Below are positions 55,837 through 64,000 of a DNA stretch of 64,000 bases, one piece after another (position 1 is the stretch's first letter; every line of letters begins with the position of its first letter). The translations under genes and the position numbers were made by a program. The notes below the pieces were generated by a model that was given only the letters and a program-made list of their open reading frames with translations, had not been told where the DNA came from and made no database searches. The stretch is from an uncultured Roseobacter sp. (lineage in GTDB: Bacteria > Pseudomonadota > Alphaproteobacteria > Rhodobacterales > Rhodobacteraceae): the NCBI GenBank assembly GCA_947488305.1, contig CANKZM010000004.1, positions 191,501 to 255,500 of the forward strand. Direction: 5' to 3'.

Positions 55837-57354
55837 TCAGACCGGCGTGAAGATATCCTTGTACTGATCGCGCAATAGGTTTTTTTGCACCTTGCCCATC
55901 GTGTTGCGTGGCAGGCTATCGACCAACAGAAGTTTTCGCGGGTGTTTAAACCGCGCCAATGCATTGCTCACCGTTTCGGAGATTGCGTCAAGATCGATGT
56001 CGCAGCCCGGCTCCATGACCAAAAGCCCCAAAACCGTTTCGCCAAAGTCTGCATGAGGTACACCGATCACTGCGCTTTCCAGAACACCGGGTTGCTCGTC
56101 CAGAACCAGCTCAATCTCCTTGGGGTAGATGTTGTAGCCGCCTGATATAATCAGATCTTTGTCACGCCCCACGATATGGAGGTAACCATCTTCGTCGATG
56201 CGCCCCAGGTCACCCGTTATGAAAAACCCATTCTCTCTCAATTCCGCAGCCGTTTTTTCGGGCATTTGCCAATAGCCTTTGAAGACGTTGGGGCCTCGTA
56301 CTTCTATGTGCCCGACCTCGCCAGCGGGCAGAACCTTTTCGGTTTCTACATCGGTTATGCGTACGTCCACTCCGGGTAAGGGAAATCCAACTGTCCCGGC
56401 GCGCCGCTCCCCCCGGTAGGGATTAGAGGTGTTCATATTCGTCTCTGTCATCCCATAACGCTCTAAAATGCGGTGTCCCGTCCGCGCTTCGAAGCGCTTA
56501 TGCGTTTCAGCCAAAAGCGGCGCACTTCCAGAAACGAACAATCGGAAATGGCAAACCAGATCGCCGGTAAAACGTTCATCTTCCAAAAGGCGTGTGTAGA
56601 AGGTTGGCACACCCATCATCGACGTGGCATGTGGCATCTGCGTTATCATCTGATCTACATCGAACTTCGGCAAGAAGATCATCGCGCCTCCACTTGCCAA
56701 TATGATGTTGGTCGCCACGAAAAGCCCGTGCGTATGAAATATTGGCAAGGCGTGCGATAGCACGTCTTCGGATGTGAATTGCCAGGCATCGACCAGTGTT
56801 TTCGCGTTGGACAACAGGTTGCCCTGGGTCAGCATCGCGCCCTTCGAACGCCCGGTGGTTCCGGACGTATAGAGAAACGCCGCGAGGTCACCTGCATCAC
56901 GATCCACCGTCGGATAGCTGGTTTCCATCCGCGCCGCCTGCGCCATCAGCGTGCCACCACCATGGGCATCAAGGGTCTCCAGCCGCGCCCCGAGAGGCGT
57001 AACCACATCCAGCAGGCCCTCGCGCTGGCTGGTGCCGCATACGACCAATCTGGCCTCACTGTTCTCAATGAAATAGGTCAGTTCATCGATCGTATACGCC
57101 ACGTTGAGTGGCAAGAATACTGCCCCCGTTTGGGTGCACGCAGCGTAAAGGGCCAAGGCTTCCGGCGACTTTTCGATCTGCGCCGCGACCCGGTCCCCGG
57201 CTTTGACACCCGCAGCGGTCAACACATGCGCGATCTGAGCCGCTTTTTCCAGAAAGTCTGCATGGCTGATCTGGCTGCCGTCAGGGAGATACAAAAACGG
57301 CGTTGCTTTTCCGGCATGTTGCCCAAAAAGTTGATCATACAGAGGGTTCGGCAT
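55837..57354 (-). CDS. matB: Malonyl-CoA synthetase
   Basis: Acyl-adenylating enzyme of 505 residues joining malonate and CoA with ATP. The AMP-binding motif is LYTSGTTGRSKGAMLTQGN, followed by RYGMTETNMNTSNPY and the catalytic lysine in LPRNTMGKVQKNLL. Sequence alone would fit several acyl-CoA ligases, but the malonyl-CoA decarboxylase and TRAP genes upstream settle it. Last gene of the minus-strand matPQMAB operon, 11 bases after matA. Confidence 0.93.
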   Translation of the reverse strand: MPNPLYDQLFGQHAGKATPFLYLPDGSQISHADFLEKAAQIAHVLTAAGVKAGDRVAAQIEKSPEALALYAACTQTGAVFLPLNVAYTIDELTYFIENSEARLVVCGTSQREGLLDVVTPLGARLETLDAHGGGTLMAQAARMETSYPTVDRDAGDLAAFLYTSGTTGRSKGAMLTQGNLLSNAKTLVDAWQFTSEDVLSHALPIFHTHGLFVATNIILASGGAMIFLPKFDVDQMITQMPHATSMMGVPTFYTRLLEDERFTGDLVCHFRLFVSGSAPLLAETHKRFEARTGHRILERYGMTETNMNTSNPYRGERRAGTVGFPLPGVDVRITDVETEKVLPAGEVGHIEVRGPNVFKGYWQMPEKTAAELRENGFFITGDLGRIDEDGYLHIVGRDKDLIISGGYNIYPKEIELVLDEQPGVLESAVIGVPHADFGETVLGLLVMEPGCDIDLDAISETVSNALARFKHPRKLLLVDSLPRNTMGKVQKNLLRDQYKDIFTPV

Positions 57355-57365
57355 GGGGCCTGTCC

Positions 57366-58613
57366 TTATCCTGTGGGTCGATTCTTGGGGTTTGCCAGCG
57401 ACTTCACCTCTGAAGAAGCGGGCACAGGCTGCCTTGCAATAAAGCCTTCGTGGTTTTCAGTGAGACGCGCCAAGTCATAGAGGTAATTGACCATCGTACC
57501 GCCTGATTGCGCGCGCCCTTTTTCCGACGAATCCGCCTCGGCGTGCACAGCGTGAACCAAAGCCCCATTGCCCAGATGAAACCGTGCCACCGGGTCGCGC
57601 GGCAATCCATCCGGTCTTTTGGCGTGCAGCAGAAATTCTGCCGCAAGTTTCTTCATGGTGCCTGCATCGGCCGCATCAAATGAAACTTGGTTCTCTACCA
57701 GCCAGTCTACCAGCCCCGGGATAGGGGATAGCGTCACGAAGGTCTTTATCTGAGGCAATTCTGCTGCAAGATCGCGTGCGACCTGCTTTATCAAAGAATT
57801 TCCGAATGAAATCCCGGCGAGACCCGCCTGGCAATTCGAAATCGAATAAAAGACCGCGGTGTCGGCCTTCTCTTGCCCAAGGATTTCCCGGTCTTCAGCC
57901 AAGAGTCTCTGGATCGATCCCGGCACACCCTCGGCAAGGGCGACCTCAACAAAGATCAGAGGCTCATCGGGCATTGCAGGGTGAAAAAAAGCGAAACAGC
58001 GCCTGTCTTCGGGCTGCAACCGGCGCCGCAAATCGTCCCAGCTCTGGATCGCATGCACGGCTTCGTAGTCGATGATCTTGTCGAGGATATGCGCCGGACT
58101 TTCCCAACTGATCGGACGCAATACCAAGAACCCGCGATTGAACCAGGACACAAAGAGGTGCCTGAAATCCACATCAAGAGCCTGCAATGCGGGGTCATTT
58201 TCACTCAATCGCAGAAGGTCAGCCCGCATTCGAACGAGGATTTCAGTCCCACCCGGGACCATGTTAAGGCGTCGGATCAGTTCCTGGCGCGGCGGTTCTG
58301 AAGCCGACATGAAGGCGCGGTAACTTGCTTTGCCGGGTGTGTCCTCGTACGCCGCAAGCGTCTGACGCACCGCGTCGGGATCGATGTTCATATCCTCAGC
58401 AAGATGCAGGAAAAAATCCTTTTTCCCGGCGCTGTCCAGACCTTGGTAGGTATCGAGGATACGGCTTGCAATGCTGCGGCCGGAGCCTTCGCCCGCAGTG
58501 CCGATCAAATCTGTCGTCAACTGCGCCAGCGACCGGTCGTCCTTGCTCCACCCGGCCGAGAACCTAACCCGTCGTTCAAATACGCTGGACAGGATATCGG
58601 CAAAAAGCGTCAC
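57366..58613 (-). CDS. matA: Malonyl-CoA decarboxylase
   Basis: Converts malonyl-CoA to acetyl-CoA and CO2. The 415-residue protein has the four-helix N-terminal domain and a C-terminal acetyltransferase-like domain with the segments FFHPAMPDEPLIFVEVAL and FYSISNCQAGLAGISFGN, which carry the catalytic His and Ser region of the family. Coupled to the TRAP large permease by a 4-base overlap. With MatB it turns imported malonate into acetyl-CoA. Confidence 0.95.
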   Translation of the reverse strand: MTLFADILSSVFERRVRFSAGWSKDDRSLAQLTTDLIGTAGEGSGRSIASRILDTYQGLDSAGKKDFFLHLAEDMNIDPDAVRQTLAAYEDTPGKASYRAFMSASEPPRQELIRRLNMVPGGTEILVRMRADLLRLSENDPALQALDVDFRHLFVSWFNRGFLVLRPISWESPAHILDKIIDYEAVHAIQSWDDLRRRLQPEDRRCFAFFHPAMPDEPLIFVEVALAEGVPGSIQRLLAEDREILGQEKADTAVFYSISNCQAGLAGISFGNSLIKQVARDLAAELPQIKTFVTLSPIPGLVDWLVENQVSFDAADAGTMKKLAAEFLLHAKRPDGLPRDPVARFHLGNGALVHAVHAEADSSEKGRAQSGGTMVNYLYDLARLTENHEGFIARQPVPASSEVKSLANPKNRPTG

Positions 58614-59926
58614 AAGCGTTGTCCCATCACAGCGTCAGGAAGCCATGTCGCGAGGCCCGGAAAGACGCACAGCAATATGATTGCGACGATCATGCAGGCG
58701 ACAAAGGGCAATGATCCTTTGAGAATGGTCTTGAGCGAGATATCCGGCGCAATGCCGTTGATAACATAAAGGTTCAATCCCACAGGAGGTGAGATCAGAC
58801 CGATTTCCATGTTGATGGTCAGCACTACGGCGAACCAGATGGGATCAAACCCGGCGGTGGTGATGATCGGCAGCAGGATGGGCGCGGCCATCAGGATGAC
58901 CGCCACCGGCGGCAGGAAGAACCCGGCAATCAACAAAAAGACATTCACCGCCCCCATGAGGACCCAGCGGTTCACATCCAGCGTTCCGATCCACTCGGCG
59001 ATGGATTGCGTGATAAACAGCGAGGACAACATGTAGCTGAACACGCCTGCCGCCCCGATGATGAAAAGGATCATCACGGACTCCTTGGTACTGTCGCGCA
59101 GGACTAGCCAAAGATCACGTGGGTTCCAGAGTTTGTAGATGATCATCGCGATGAGCAAGCACAGCAAAGCACCAACCGCAGCTGTCTCGGACGGCGTCGC
59201 GATTCCGCCATACATGGCGTAGAGCACACCCAAAATGATGGCGATGAAAGGCAGGACACGGGGCAGGATTTCGAACCGTTCTTTCCAGGTATAGCTGCCT
59301 GCTGATAGTACCGCCGCGTCACCTGACCGCCATGTCGCATAGAGCGACCAGGCCATGAACAGGCTCACCAGCATCAGCCCCGGAATGACCCCTGCAAGAA
59401 ATAGCCTGCCAATGGAAGTTTCCGTAGCAATGCCATAGACAATCATGGTGACGGACGGTGGAATGAGGATGCCGAGGGTTCCGCCTGCCGCGATGGATCC
59501 TGCGGCTATGCCATCGGGATAACCGCGCTTGCGCATCTCGGGGATGCCCATCTTGCCAATGGCGGCGCAAGTCGCAGGCGACGAGCCCGACATGGCCGAA
59601 AACAAGGCGCAGGCGCCAAGGTTGGACACCACCAATCCGCCCGGCACGCGGGTCAGCCAGCGCTCCAGCGCCTCATAAAGGTCCGCTCCTGCGCGTGTCG
59701 ATGCAATGGCCGCTCCCATGATGATGAACATCGGGATCGACAAGAGCGCGAAGTTGTCCAGTTTGCCAAAGAGTATCTCCGGCATCAGTTCCAGAGACCG
59801 CAAACCGTCAAAGGCAATCAGGAACCCTGCCGATACGATCAACAATCCAAGCGCTACCGAGACCCCAGAGAATAGCACGATAATCGTGGCGACCGCGACA
59901 AGCGCTCCAAGCAGGAGAGGATCCAT
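58610..59926 (-). CDS. matM: TRAP transporter large permease (DctM-type), malonate
   Basis: A 438-residue membrane protein with twelve or so hydrophobic segments, the main channel of a TRAP system. It shows the family segments FALLSIPMFIIMGAAIAST, MSGSSPATCAAIGKMGIPEM and GGTLGILIPPSVTMIVYG. Coupled to matA below and, as TAATG, to the small subunit above. Malonate as substrate is inferred from the operon. Confidence 0.92.
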   Translation of the reverse strand: MDPLLLGALVAVATIIVLFSGVSVALGLLIVSAGFLIAFDGLRSLELMPEILFGKLDNFALLSIPMFIIMGAAIASTRAGADLYEALERWLTRVPGGLVVSNLGACALFSAMSGSSPATCAAIGKMGIPEMRKRGYPDGIAAGSIAAGGTLGILIPPSVTMIVYGIATETSIGRLFLAGVIPGLMLVSLFMAWSLYATWRSGDAAVLSAGSYTWKERFEILPRVLPFIAIILGVLYAMYGGIATPSETAAVGALLCLLIAMIIYKLWNPRDLWLVLRDSTKESVMILFIIGAAGVFSYMLSSLFITQSIAEWIGTLDVNRWVLMGAVNVFLLIAGFFLPPVAVILMAAPILLPIITTAGFDPIWFAVVLTINMEIGLISPPVGLNLYVINGIAPDISLKTILKGSLPFVACMIVAIILLCVFPGLATWLPDAVMGQRL

Positions 59927-60474
59927 CAGCCGTCCTCCAGACCAAATGGTTTATCGATCTTGAGCACAACGGCAATGAGGTCAGCCACCAACTGCAGCAA
60001 AAGCAGGCCGAAGCCGACGGGCAAAGCCAGATAGGGAATCCAGAGCTTCACACCCCAAACCGTGTCCGACCGCCATCCGCGATCCCATGCAAAATGCCAA
60101 TACTCATAGCCATAAAACAACATGACGGCGACGATAGCGATCGACAGGCTGAGGGTGACAAGACACATCACAAAACGCGCCCTCGGGGCCAAGGATAGCG
60201 GGATCAGATCCACGTTCACATGCCCGCGCAGCCTTTGTACGTAAGGCAGGCCAACCAACGTGGCAGCAATTACGAGATAAACGACCGCCTCAGTTTGCCA
60301 GACGGTCGAACCGTTCAACACAAAGCGAATAAAGATCATCTGGCAGGTCAGGAAGACAGCCGCGAGGATCATCGCGGCAGAGCACCAACCCGCGACGGTC
60401 GAAATTGCCGCGACCGCGCGCAAAAAAGCGTTATTCCCGGTGCGTGCAGCCGTAGCTGAACTCTGAACCGCCAT
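59926..60474 (-). CDS. matQ: TRAP transporter small permease (DctQ-type), malonate
   Basis: A 182-residue four-helix membrane protein (hydrophobic runs near 27-50, 64-80, 105-125, 148-170). The segment YVQRLRGHVNVDLI is typical of DctQ subunits. It pairs with the large subunit and is separated from the binding-protein gene by 61 bases containing a hairpin. Confidence 0.9.
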   Translation of the reverse strand: MAVQSSATAARTGNNAFLRAVAAISTVAGWCSAAMILAAVFLTCQMIFIRFVLNGSTVWQTEAVVYLVIAATLVGLPYVQRLRGHVNVDLIPLSLAPRARFVMCLVTLSLSIAIVAVMLFYGYEYWHFAWDRGWRSDTVWGVKLWIPYLALPVGFGLLLLQLVADLIAVVLKIDKPFGLEDG

Positions 60475-60503
60475 TGATCTCTCCCCCCGGTGTCAGAAAG
60501 ACC

Positions 60504-60529
60504 TCGGGGCGGCTATAACACCGCCCCGA
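60504..60529 (-). promoter_or_regulatory. Hairpin between the TRAP binding-protein and small-permease genes
   Basis: TCGGGGCGG and CCGCCCCGA make a perfect 9-bp stem with an 8-base loop, right after the matP stop. No T-run follows on the minus strand. It may hold back transcription or protect the matP mRNA, so that more binding protein than permease is made. Confidence 0.55.
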
Positions 60530-60535
60530 AACCCA

Positions 60536-61522
60536 TTATTCGACGGCAAATGCCAGATCGAGCAGCTCTTGCCCATCAGGCACGTCTTCGAGGAATGCCT
60601 TGTAAGACGTTTCCTGAGCAATCGCGCGCCACGCCTCGAAATCCTCTGCCGACATGGACGCGATTTCGACACCCGCCTCCTTGAAGACCTCGACCGATGC
60701 CGCATCCTGCTTTTTCGCTTCAGCCAGATAATGGGCTTCGGCTTTTTCGGCGGCAGCCATCAGCGCGGCTTGCTGCTCTTCGTTCAGGCCATCAAACGTC
60801 GATTTGTTCATCAACAGCGGCTGATACATAAACCACAAGGCGACGTCCGACGCGGGCGTATAGCACGCGACCTGCTCATAAATCCGATACGAGACAAAGG
60901 ACGAAGAGGATGTGTTCGCTGCATCCAGAACACCGGTTTGCATCGCGTTATAGATCTCGGACGACGACATGGACGCGATGGATGCGCCAGCACCCGCCAG
61001 CATCTGCTCAAAGGCCTTGCCAGCCGCGCGGGTCTGCAGACCCTCTATATCCGCTGGGTTGGTGATGCACTTTTCTTTGCCCGCGAACCCGCCAGCAAGA
61101 TAGCCGTGAACCAAAACCATCACGTCGTCATCGGCCATCTTTTCTTCGAGCTTGGCCATGAAAGGGCTCTCGGACAACCGCGCCGCGTGATCGTGGTTTT
61201 TCACCAGCCCGGGCATCAGCGTCAGGTTATAGGCGGGTTGCTGACCCCCTGCATAACTCAGCGGCAAAACAGTCATGTCGAGTTGCCCGCGAGACAAGGG
61301 CTTGTATTGCTCTCTTGCCTTGAACAGAGATTGGGTCGGGAAAATCTTGATATCCAGATCCACATTGGCAGCTGCAACTTCATCGGCAATGATCTGTGCT
61401 ACCTGATGGCGCACGTCCTTATCTGACCACTGGTGTGACAGCCGCAGCTCGGTCGCTTGCGCGCCAGCGGTGCCCGCCATGATGGCAAGTGCGGCCAGCG
61501 TAGAAGTAAGTGTCTTTTTCAT
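60536..61522 (-). CDS. matP: TRAP transporter solute-binding protein (DctP-type), malonate
   Basis: Periplasmic binding protein of 328 residues. The ATG at 61522 follows GGAGG at seven bases and gives a signal peptide (residues 1-23, ending AQA). The mature part begins TELRLSHQW and shows TRAP landmarks IKIFPTQSLFKAREQYKPLS and MSSSEIYNAMQTGVLDAAN. First gene of the matPQMAB operon. Confidence 0.93.
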   Translation of the reverse strand: MKKTLTSTLAALAIMAGTAGAQATELRLSHQWSDKDVRHQVAQIIADEVAAANVDLDIKIFPTQSLFKAREQYKPLSRGQLDMTVLPLSYAGGQQPAYNLTLMPGLVKNHDHAARLSESPFMAKLEEKMADDDVMVLVHGYLAGGFAGKEKCITNPADIEGLQTRAAGKAFEQMLAGAGASIASMSSSEIYNAMQTGVLDAANTSSSSFVSYRIYEQVACYTPASDVALWFMYQPLLMNKSTFDGLNEEQQAALMAAAEKAEAHYLAEAKKQDAASVEVFKEAGVEIASMSAEDFEAWRAIAQETSYKAFLEDVPDGQELLDLAFAVE

Positions 61523-61600
61523 GAGGTTCCTCCCGTTTGGCCGCCCGTTTCCGGGCAGCAACCTATGATTGGTTCGCATGTGACGAACGCAAGGTCAACT

Positions 61601-61616
61601 TTTTTGTATACAAAAA
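61601..61616. promoter_or_regulatory. 16-bp palindrome, likely GntR operator
   Basis: TTTTTGTATACAAAAA is a perfect palindrome between the divergent matP and GntR genes. The TTGTATACAA core fits FadR-subfamily operators, and a similar TTGTATAC-type site is what I recall for MatR of rhizobia. Confidence 0.65.
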
Positions 61617-61659
61617 TTGCATACCTTGCATTCCTTATTGACCGTGCTAAGAACAGAAT

Positions 61660-62316
61660 ATGGAGAAGAAGCGCGCCGACACCATCGCAGAAAAGATCGA
61701 AGAAATGATCTTTGACGGCACCTTTGTCGATGGGGACCGGTTGGACGAGATTCGGCTGGCGGAACAGTTCGGCGTGTCCCGGACCCCATTGCGCGAAGCG
61801 TTTCAAAGGCTTTGCGTATCAGGTCTTGTTGAACAAATCCCCCGGCGCGGCGCTTTTGTGCGGCAACCCGGACCGGTTGAACTGATGGACATGTTCGAGT
61901 TTATGGCGGAGCTGGAAGCCTCCTGCGTGCGGCTGGCAGCGATGCGTATTACCGACGAAGCCCTCAACGAATTGCAGACAACCAACGCCCGATGCGAAGC
62001 GGCCGTCGAGCGACTGGATGCCAACGGCTACTATGATGAGAACGAACGCTTCCACAACATTCTCTACCGTCAATCCGACAACAGCTTTCTGGAGCAGGAA
62101 TGCCTGCGTCTGCAGCGTCGCCTGAAGCCCTTTCGCAGGATACAGCTCAAGCTGCGTGGACGCATGAGACAGTCCCTCTCCGAGCACAAGGAAATAGTAG
62201 ACGCCTTGATGATGGGGGACGGCATTCGCGCAGCGGACGCAGCACGCTCACACGTGGCGATCCAGGGTGAGAAGTTCCATCATTTGCTCAGCAGTTTGAA
62301 ACCGGCAGCAGAATAG
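61660..62316 (+). CDS. GntR-family (FadR/FCD) regulator of the malonate operon
   Basis: A 218-residue regulator. The N-terminal winged helix reads IEEMIFDGTFVDGDRLDE and EQFGVSRTPLREAFQRL; residues 85-215 are the helical FCD ligand-binding domain with metal-site candidates near FHNILYR and HKEIVDAL. It lies divergent to the matP operon with a 16-bp palindrome between. It probably represses the operon and releases it when malonate or malonyl-CoA is present. The SD sequence before the ATG is weak. Confidence 0.9.
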   Translation: MEKKRADTIAEKIEEMIFDGTFVDGDRLDEIRLAEQFGVSRTPLREAFQRLCVSGLVEQIPRRGAFVRQPGPVELMDMFEFMAELEASCVRLAAMRITDEALNELQTTNARCEAAVERLDANGYYDENERFHNILYRQSDNSFLEQECLRLQRRLKPFRRIQLKLRGRMRQSLSEHKEIVDALMMGDGIRAADAARSHVAIQGEKFHHLLSSLKPAAE

Positions 62317-62327
62317 TCACGGCGCAA

Positions 62328-62366
62328 CGAAAAACCCCGCCCGAAGGCAGGGTTGATCCAGTTTTT
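62328..62366. terminator. Terminator between the GntR gene and ctpA, probably used by both
   Basis: A 9-bp stem with one G-T pair and a CGAA/TTCG loop (62333-62354). Minus side: followed by TTTTTCG, for ctpA. Plus side: a TTTTTT run starts six bases after the stem, for the GntR gene. Confidence 0.75.
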
Positions 62367-62386
62367 TCGTGCGCGTCAGCGCCTGA

Positions 62387-63724
62387 TCAGTCCTGAGTGC
62401 CGATCGCAGAAAGACCTTTCAGGATGTCGATCGCATAAGCCAATTGATAATCCTCTTCACGAAGCGCGGCCGCTGCTTCGGCCTTGGCGCGGTCTTCCTC
62501 AATCTGCTTGATCTCATCTTCTGACAGGCTGTCGTTGTTCAGCGACCCACGCAGGTCCGCTTCGGAGCGGGAGGGGCGGTTATTCGCCTCTTCCTCTTCC
62601 TCGGACGCAGGGGGGCGGCGCGGCTGTTCCACAACGATGTTCGGGGATACACCCAATGCCTGGATCGAACGTCCCGACGGCGTGTAGTACCGCGCGGTCG
62701 TGAGGCGCATTGCACCATCGCTTCGCAGCGGCATCACGGTCTGAACGGAGCCTTTGCCGAAGCTTTTCGTACCGACGACAATAGCCCGACGGTGATCCTG
62801 CAGGGCACCCGCGACGATTTCGGATGCTGATGCCGAGCCACCATTGATCAGAACAACAATCGGTTTGCCTTCAGCCAGATCGCCAGCCGTCGCATTGAAC
62901 CGCTCACCATCCTGCACTTCCCGACCTCGGGTCGAGACGATCTCTCCCTTTTCGAGGAAGGCGTCAGACACCCGGATCGCTTGCGTCAGCAGCCCGCCAG
63001 GATTGTTGCGCAGATCGAGTACGATCCCGTTGATCTTGTCCATGCCGCCCGCTTCTTCTACCTGCTCTTTCAGACCCGATTCAAGGTTGGCATAGGTTTG
63101 ATCGTTGAAGGTCGTGACCCGCAAGACAACCGTATCGCCCTGTGTGCGGGACCGAACAGCCGTCAGCTTGATCGTGTCACGGATGATGGTCACGTCGAAG
63201 GGTTCGGCCTCACCTTCTCGAACAAGCGTGATGATGATCTCCGACCCGACAGGCCCGCGCATCAAAGTGACGGCCTCATCAAGCGACAGGCCCAGAACGG
63301 ACTCGCCATCCACATGTGTTATGTAGTCGCCCGCTTCCACGCCTGCTTCATCCGCTGGTGTCCCATCAATGGGCGACACGACTTTTACAAAGCCTTCCTC
63401 CTGGGTGACTTCAATGCCGAGGCCACCAAACTCGCCGCGGGTTTGCACACGCATCTGAGCCGCATCGTCCGGGCTAAGGTAACTGGAATGCGGATCAAGC
63501 GAGGTCAGCATGCCGTCGATGGCCGCCTCAATCAGCTCGCCCGGGTCTACTTCCTCAACATATTGCGCGCGGATACGCTCAAAGATGTCTCCAAAAAGGT
63601 CCAGCTGCTCGTAAACATTGCTCGATTTTGCGGCTTCCTGTGCAAGGAGCGGGCCCGCGATCTGCGTCGTCGCGATCACACCCGCAAGCGTGCCACCCAA
63701 TGCCGCCATGGCGAATTTCTTCAT
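62387..63724 (-). CDS. ctpA: C-terminal processing protease (S41 family)
   Basis: Periplasmic serine protease of 445 residues with an N-terminal signal or anchor (residues 1-29, ending LLAQ). It has a PDZ domain (about 85-175, GGLGIEVTQEEGFVKVV) and the S41 core with the serine in NGGSASASEIVAG and the lysine in GTKSFGKGSVQTV. The acidic C-terminal tail of about 75 residues (PASEEEEEANN) is low-complexity. It lies 6 bases after the LytM-like gene on the same strand, the usual envC-ctpA pair. Confidence 0.95.
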   Translation of the reverse strand: MKKFAMAALGGTLAGVIATTQIAGPLLAQEAAKSSNVYEQLDLFGDIFERIRAQYVEEVDPGELIEAAIDGMLTSLDPHSSYLSPDDAAQMRVQTRGEFGGLGIEVTQEEGFVKVVSPIDGTPADEAGVEAGDYITHVDGESVLGLSLDEAVTLMRGPVGSEIIITLVREGEAEPFDVTIIRDTIKLTAVRSRTQGDTVVLRVTTFNDQTYANLESGLKEQVEEAGGMDKINGIVLDLRNNPGGLLTQAIRVSDAFLEKGEIVSTRGREVQDGERFNATAGDLAEGKPIVVLINGGSASASEIVAGALQDHRRAIVVGTKSFGKGSVQTVMPLRSDGAMRLTTARYYTPSGRSIQALGVSPNIVVEQPRRPPASEEEEEANNRPSRSEADLRGSLNNDSLSEDEIKQIEEDRAKAEAAAALREEDYQLAYAIDILKGLSAIGTQD

Positions 63725-63730
63725 ATCTCT

Positions 63731-64000
63731 CTATCCATCCTTATCTGTCCGGAACCACAGGCTCGGGTCCGCAGGCGTGTTATTCTCTCTTACCTCTATA
63801 TAGAGCGTTTCTGATCGGGGTGCGCCAGCCTCATCACCATCTGTTGACAACTCAGATGCACTTTTGCCACCGGCGTCGCCCATTAGACCCAATGGAGCGC
63901 CTGCCTCGACGACCTCACCGGTTTCTGCGTAAACGGTTTCAAGACCCGCAAAGACAAAAAGCACGTCCGCCTTTGGTTCGAGAATCACCACTTTGCCAAA
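63731..64000 (-). CDS. M23/LytM-domain protein, C-terminal part (EnvC-like; 5' end outside window)
   Basis: About 89 C-terminal residues of a murein hydrolase activator of EnvC/NlpD type. The frame is open to base 64000. The visible beta-sheet segment GKVVILEPKADVLFVFAG is followed by AGAPLGLMGD and LYIEVRENNTPADPSLWF. In active LytM enzymes LHFEIR carries a zinc-binding His; here it is LYIEVR, as in EnvC, which is an inactive activator of amidases. Directly precedes ctpA. Confidence 0.85.
   Translation of the reverse strand, partial: FGKVVILEPKADVLFVFAGLETVYAETGEVVEAGAPLGLMGDAGGKSASELSTDGDEAGAPRSETLYIEVRENNTPADPSLWFRTDKDG

Overview
The window is chromosomal DNA from an alphaproteobacterium of the Rhodobacteraceae (Roseobacter group). 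This rests on gene content and order: leuS-lptE-holA; pmbA-cysQ-like-DUF4170-waaA-lpxK; accD-folC; rnhB next to a CcrM-type methyltransferase; DUF2125, DUF2794 and DUF6478 families; a TRAP-type malonate operon; and an Irr-type iron box before mbfA. Coding density is high, genes often overlap by 4 or 14 bases, and I see no rRNA, tRNA, CRISPR array, insertion sequence or prophage. Both ends cut genes: leuS on the left and an M23/LytM-domain protein on the right.

Layout. 1-6.6 kb: end of leuS, lptE, holA, a GFA-family protein, a GST, a BaiN-like flavoprotein, an MscS channel and a small HNH protein. 6.6-14.3 kb: a crotonase-fold protein and an SDR, a DUF2125 exported protein, then a forward run pmbA, cysQ-like, DUF4170, waaA, lpxK (lipid A/Kdo). 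14.3-20.2 kb: CaiB-type CoA transferase, DsbA-like thioredoxin and DciA-like protein on the minus strand; mutY, alkB and a LysR regulator on the plus strand. 20.3-25.6 kb: ccrM, rnhB, small exported proteins, a membrane-anchored winged-helix protein and a HlyD plus small membrane protein pair. 25.7-31.3 kb: HpcH/HpaI aldolase, a DUF3095 cyclase-like protein, asd, and a secreted phospholipase-like protein paired with a membrane GDPD. 31.4-33.9 kb: a bicarbonate module (beta carbonic anhydrase, SbtA, SbtB-like PII) followed by an RHH protein. 34-37 kb: HPt-like protein, M17 aminopeptidase, NlpC/P60, DUF2794. 37.1-45 kb: TetR/mbfA divergent pair, AEC carrier, fghA, YaiI, HAD, ornithine cyclodeaminase family, alpha/beta hydrolase, MFS. 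45.1-55.8 kb: zapE, folC, accD, CPBP protease, a 1040-residue pseudo-ABC protein with a cNMP-binding domain, ilvD and two small conserved genes. 55.8-62.3 kb: a malonate operon (matPQM TRAP, matA, matB) with a divergent GntR regulator. 62.4-64 kb: ctpA and an EnvC/LytM-like protein.

Most of the window is ordinary core genome. The parts I consider most worth following are the ABC-type protein whose Walker A, signature, catalytic Glu and switch His are all missing while its ATPase domain is split by about 280 residues and capped by a cyclic-nucleotide-binding domain; the compact CA-SbtA-SbtB operon in a genome neighbourhood that otherwise looks heterotrophic; the membrane-tethered OmpR-type winged helix behind paired direct repeats; a crotonase without either catalytic Glu; and several clear control sites (GANTC cluster before ccrM, ICE box before mbfA, 16-bp palindrome before the malonate operon). 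None is shown to be a new system by sequence alone.
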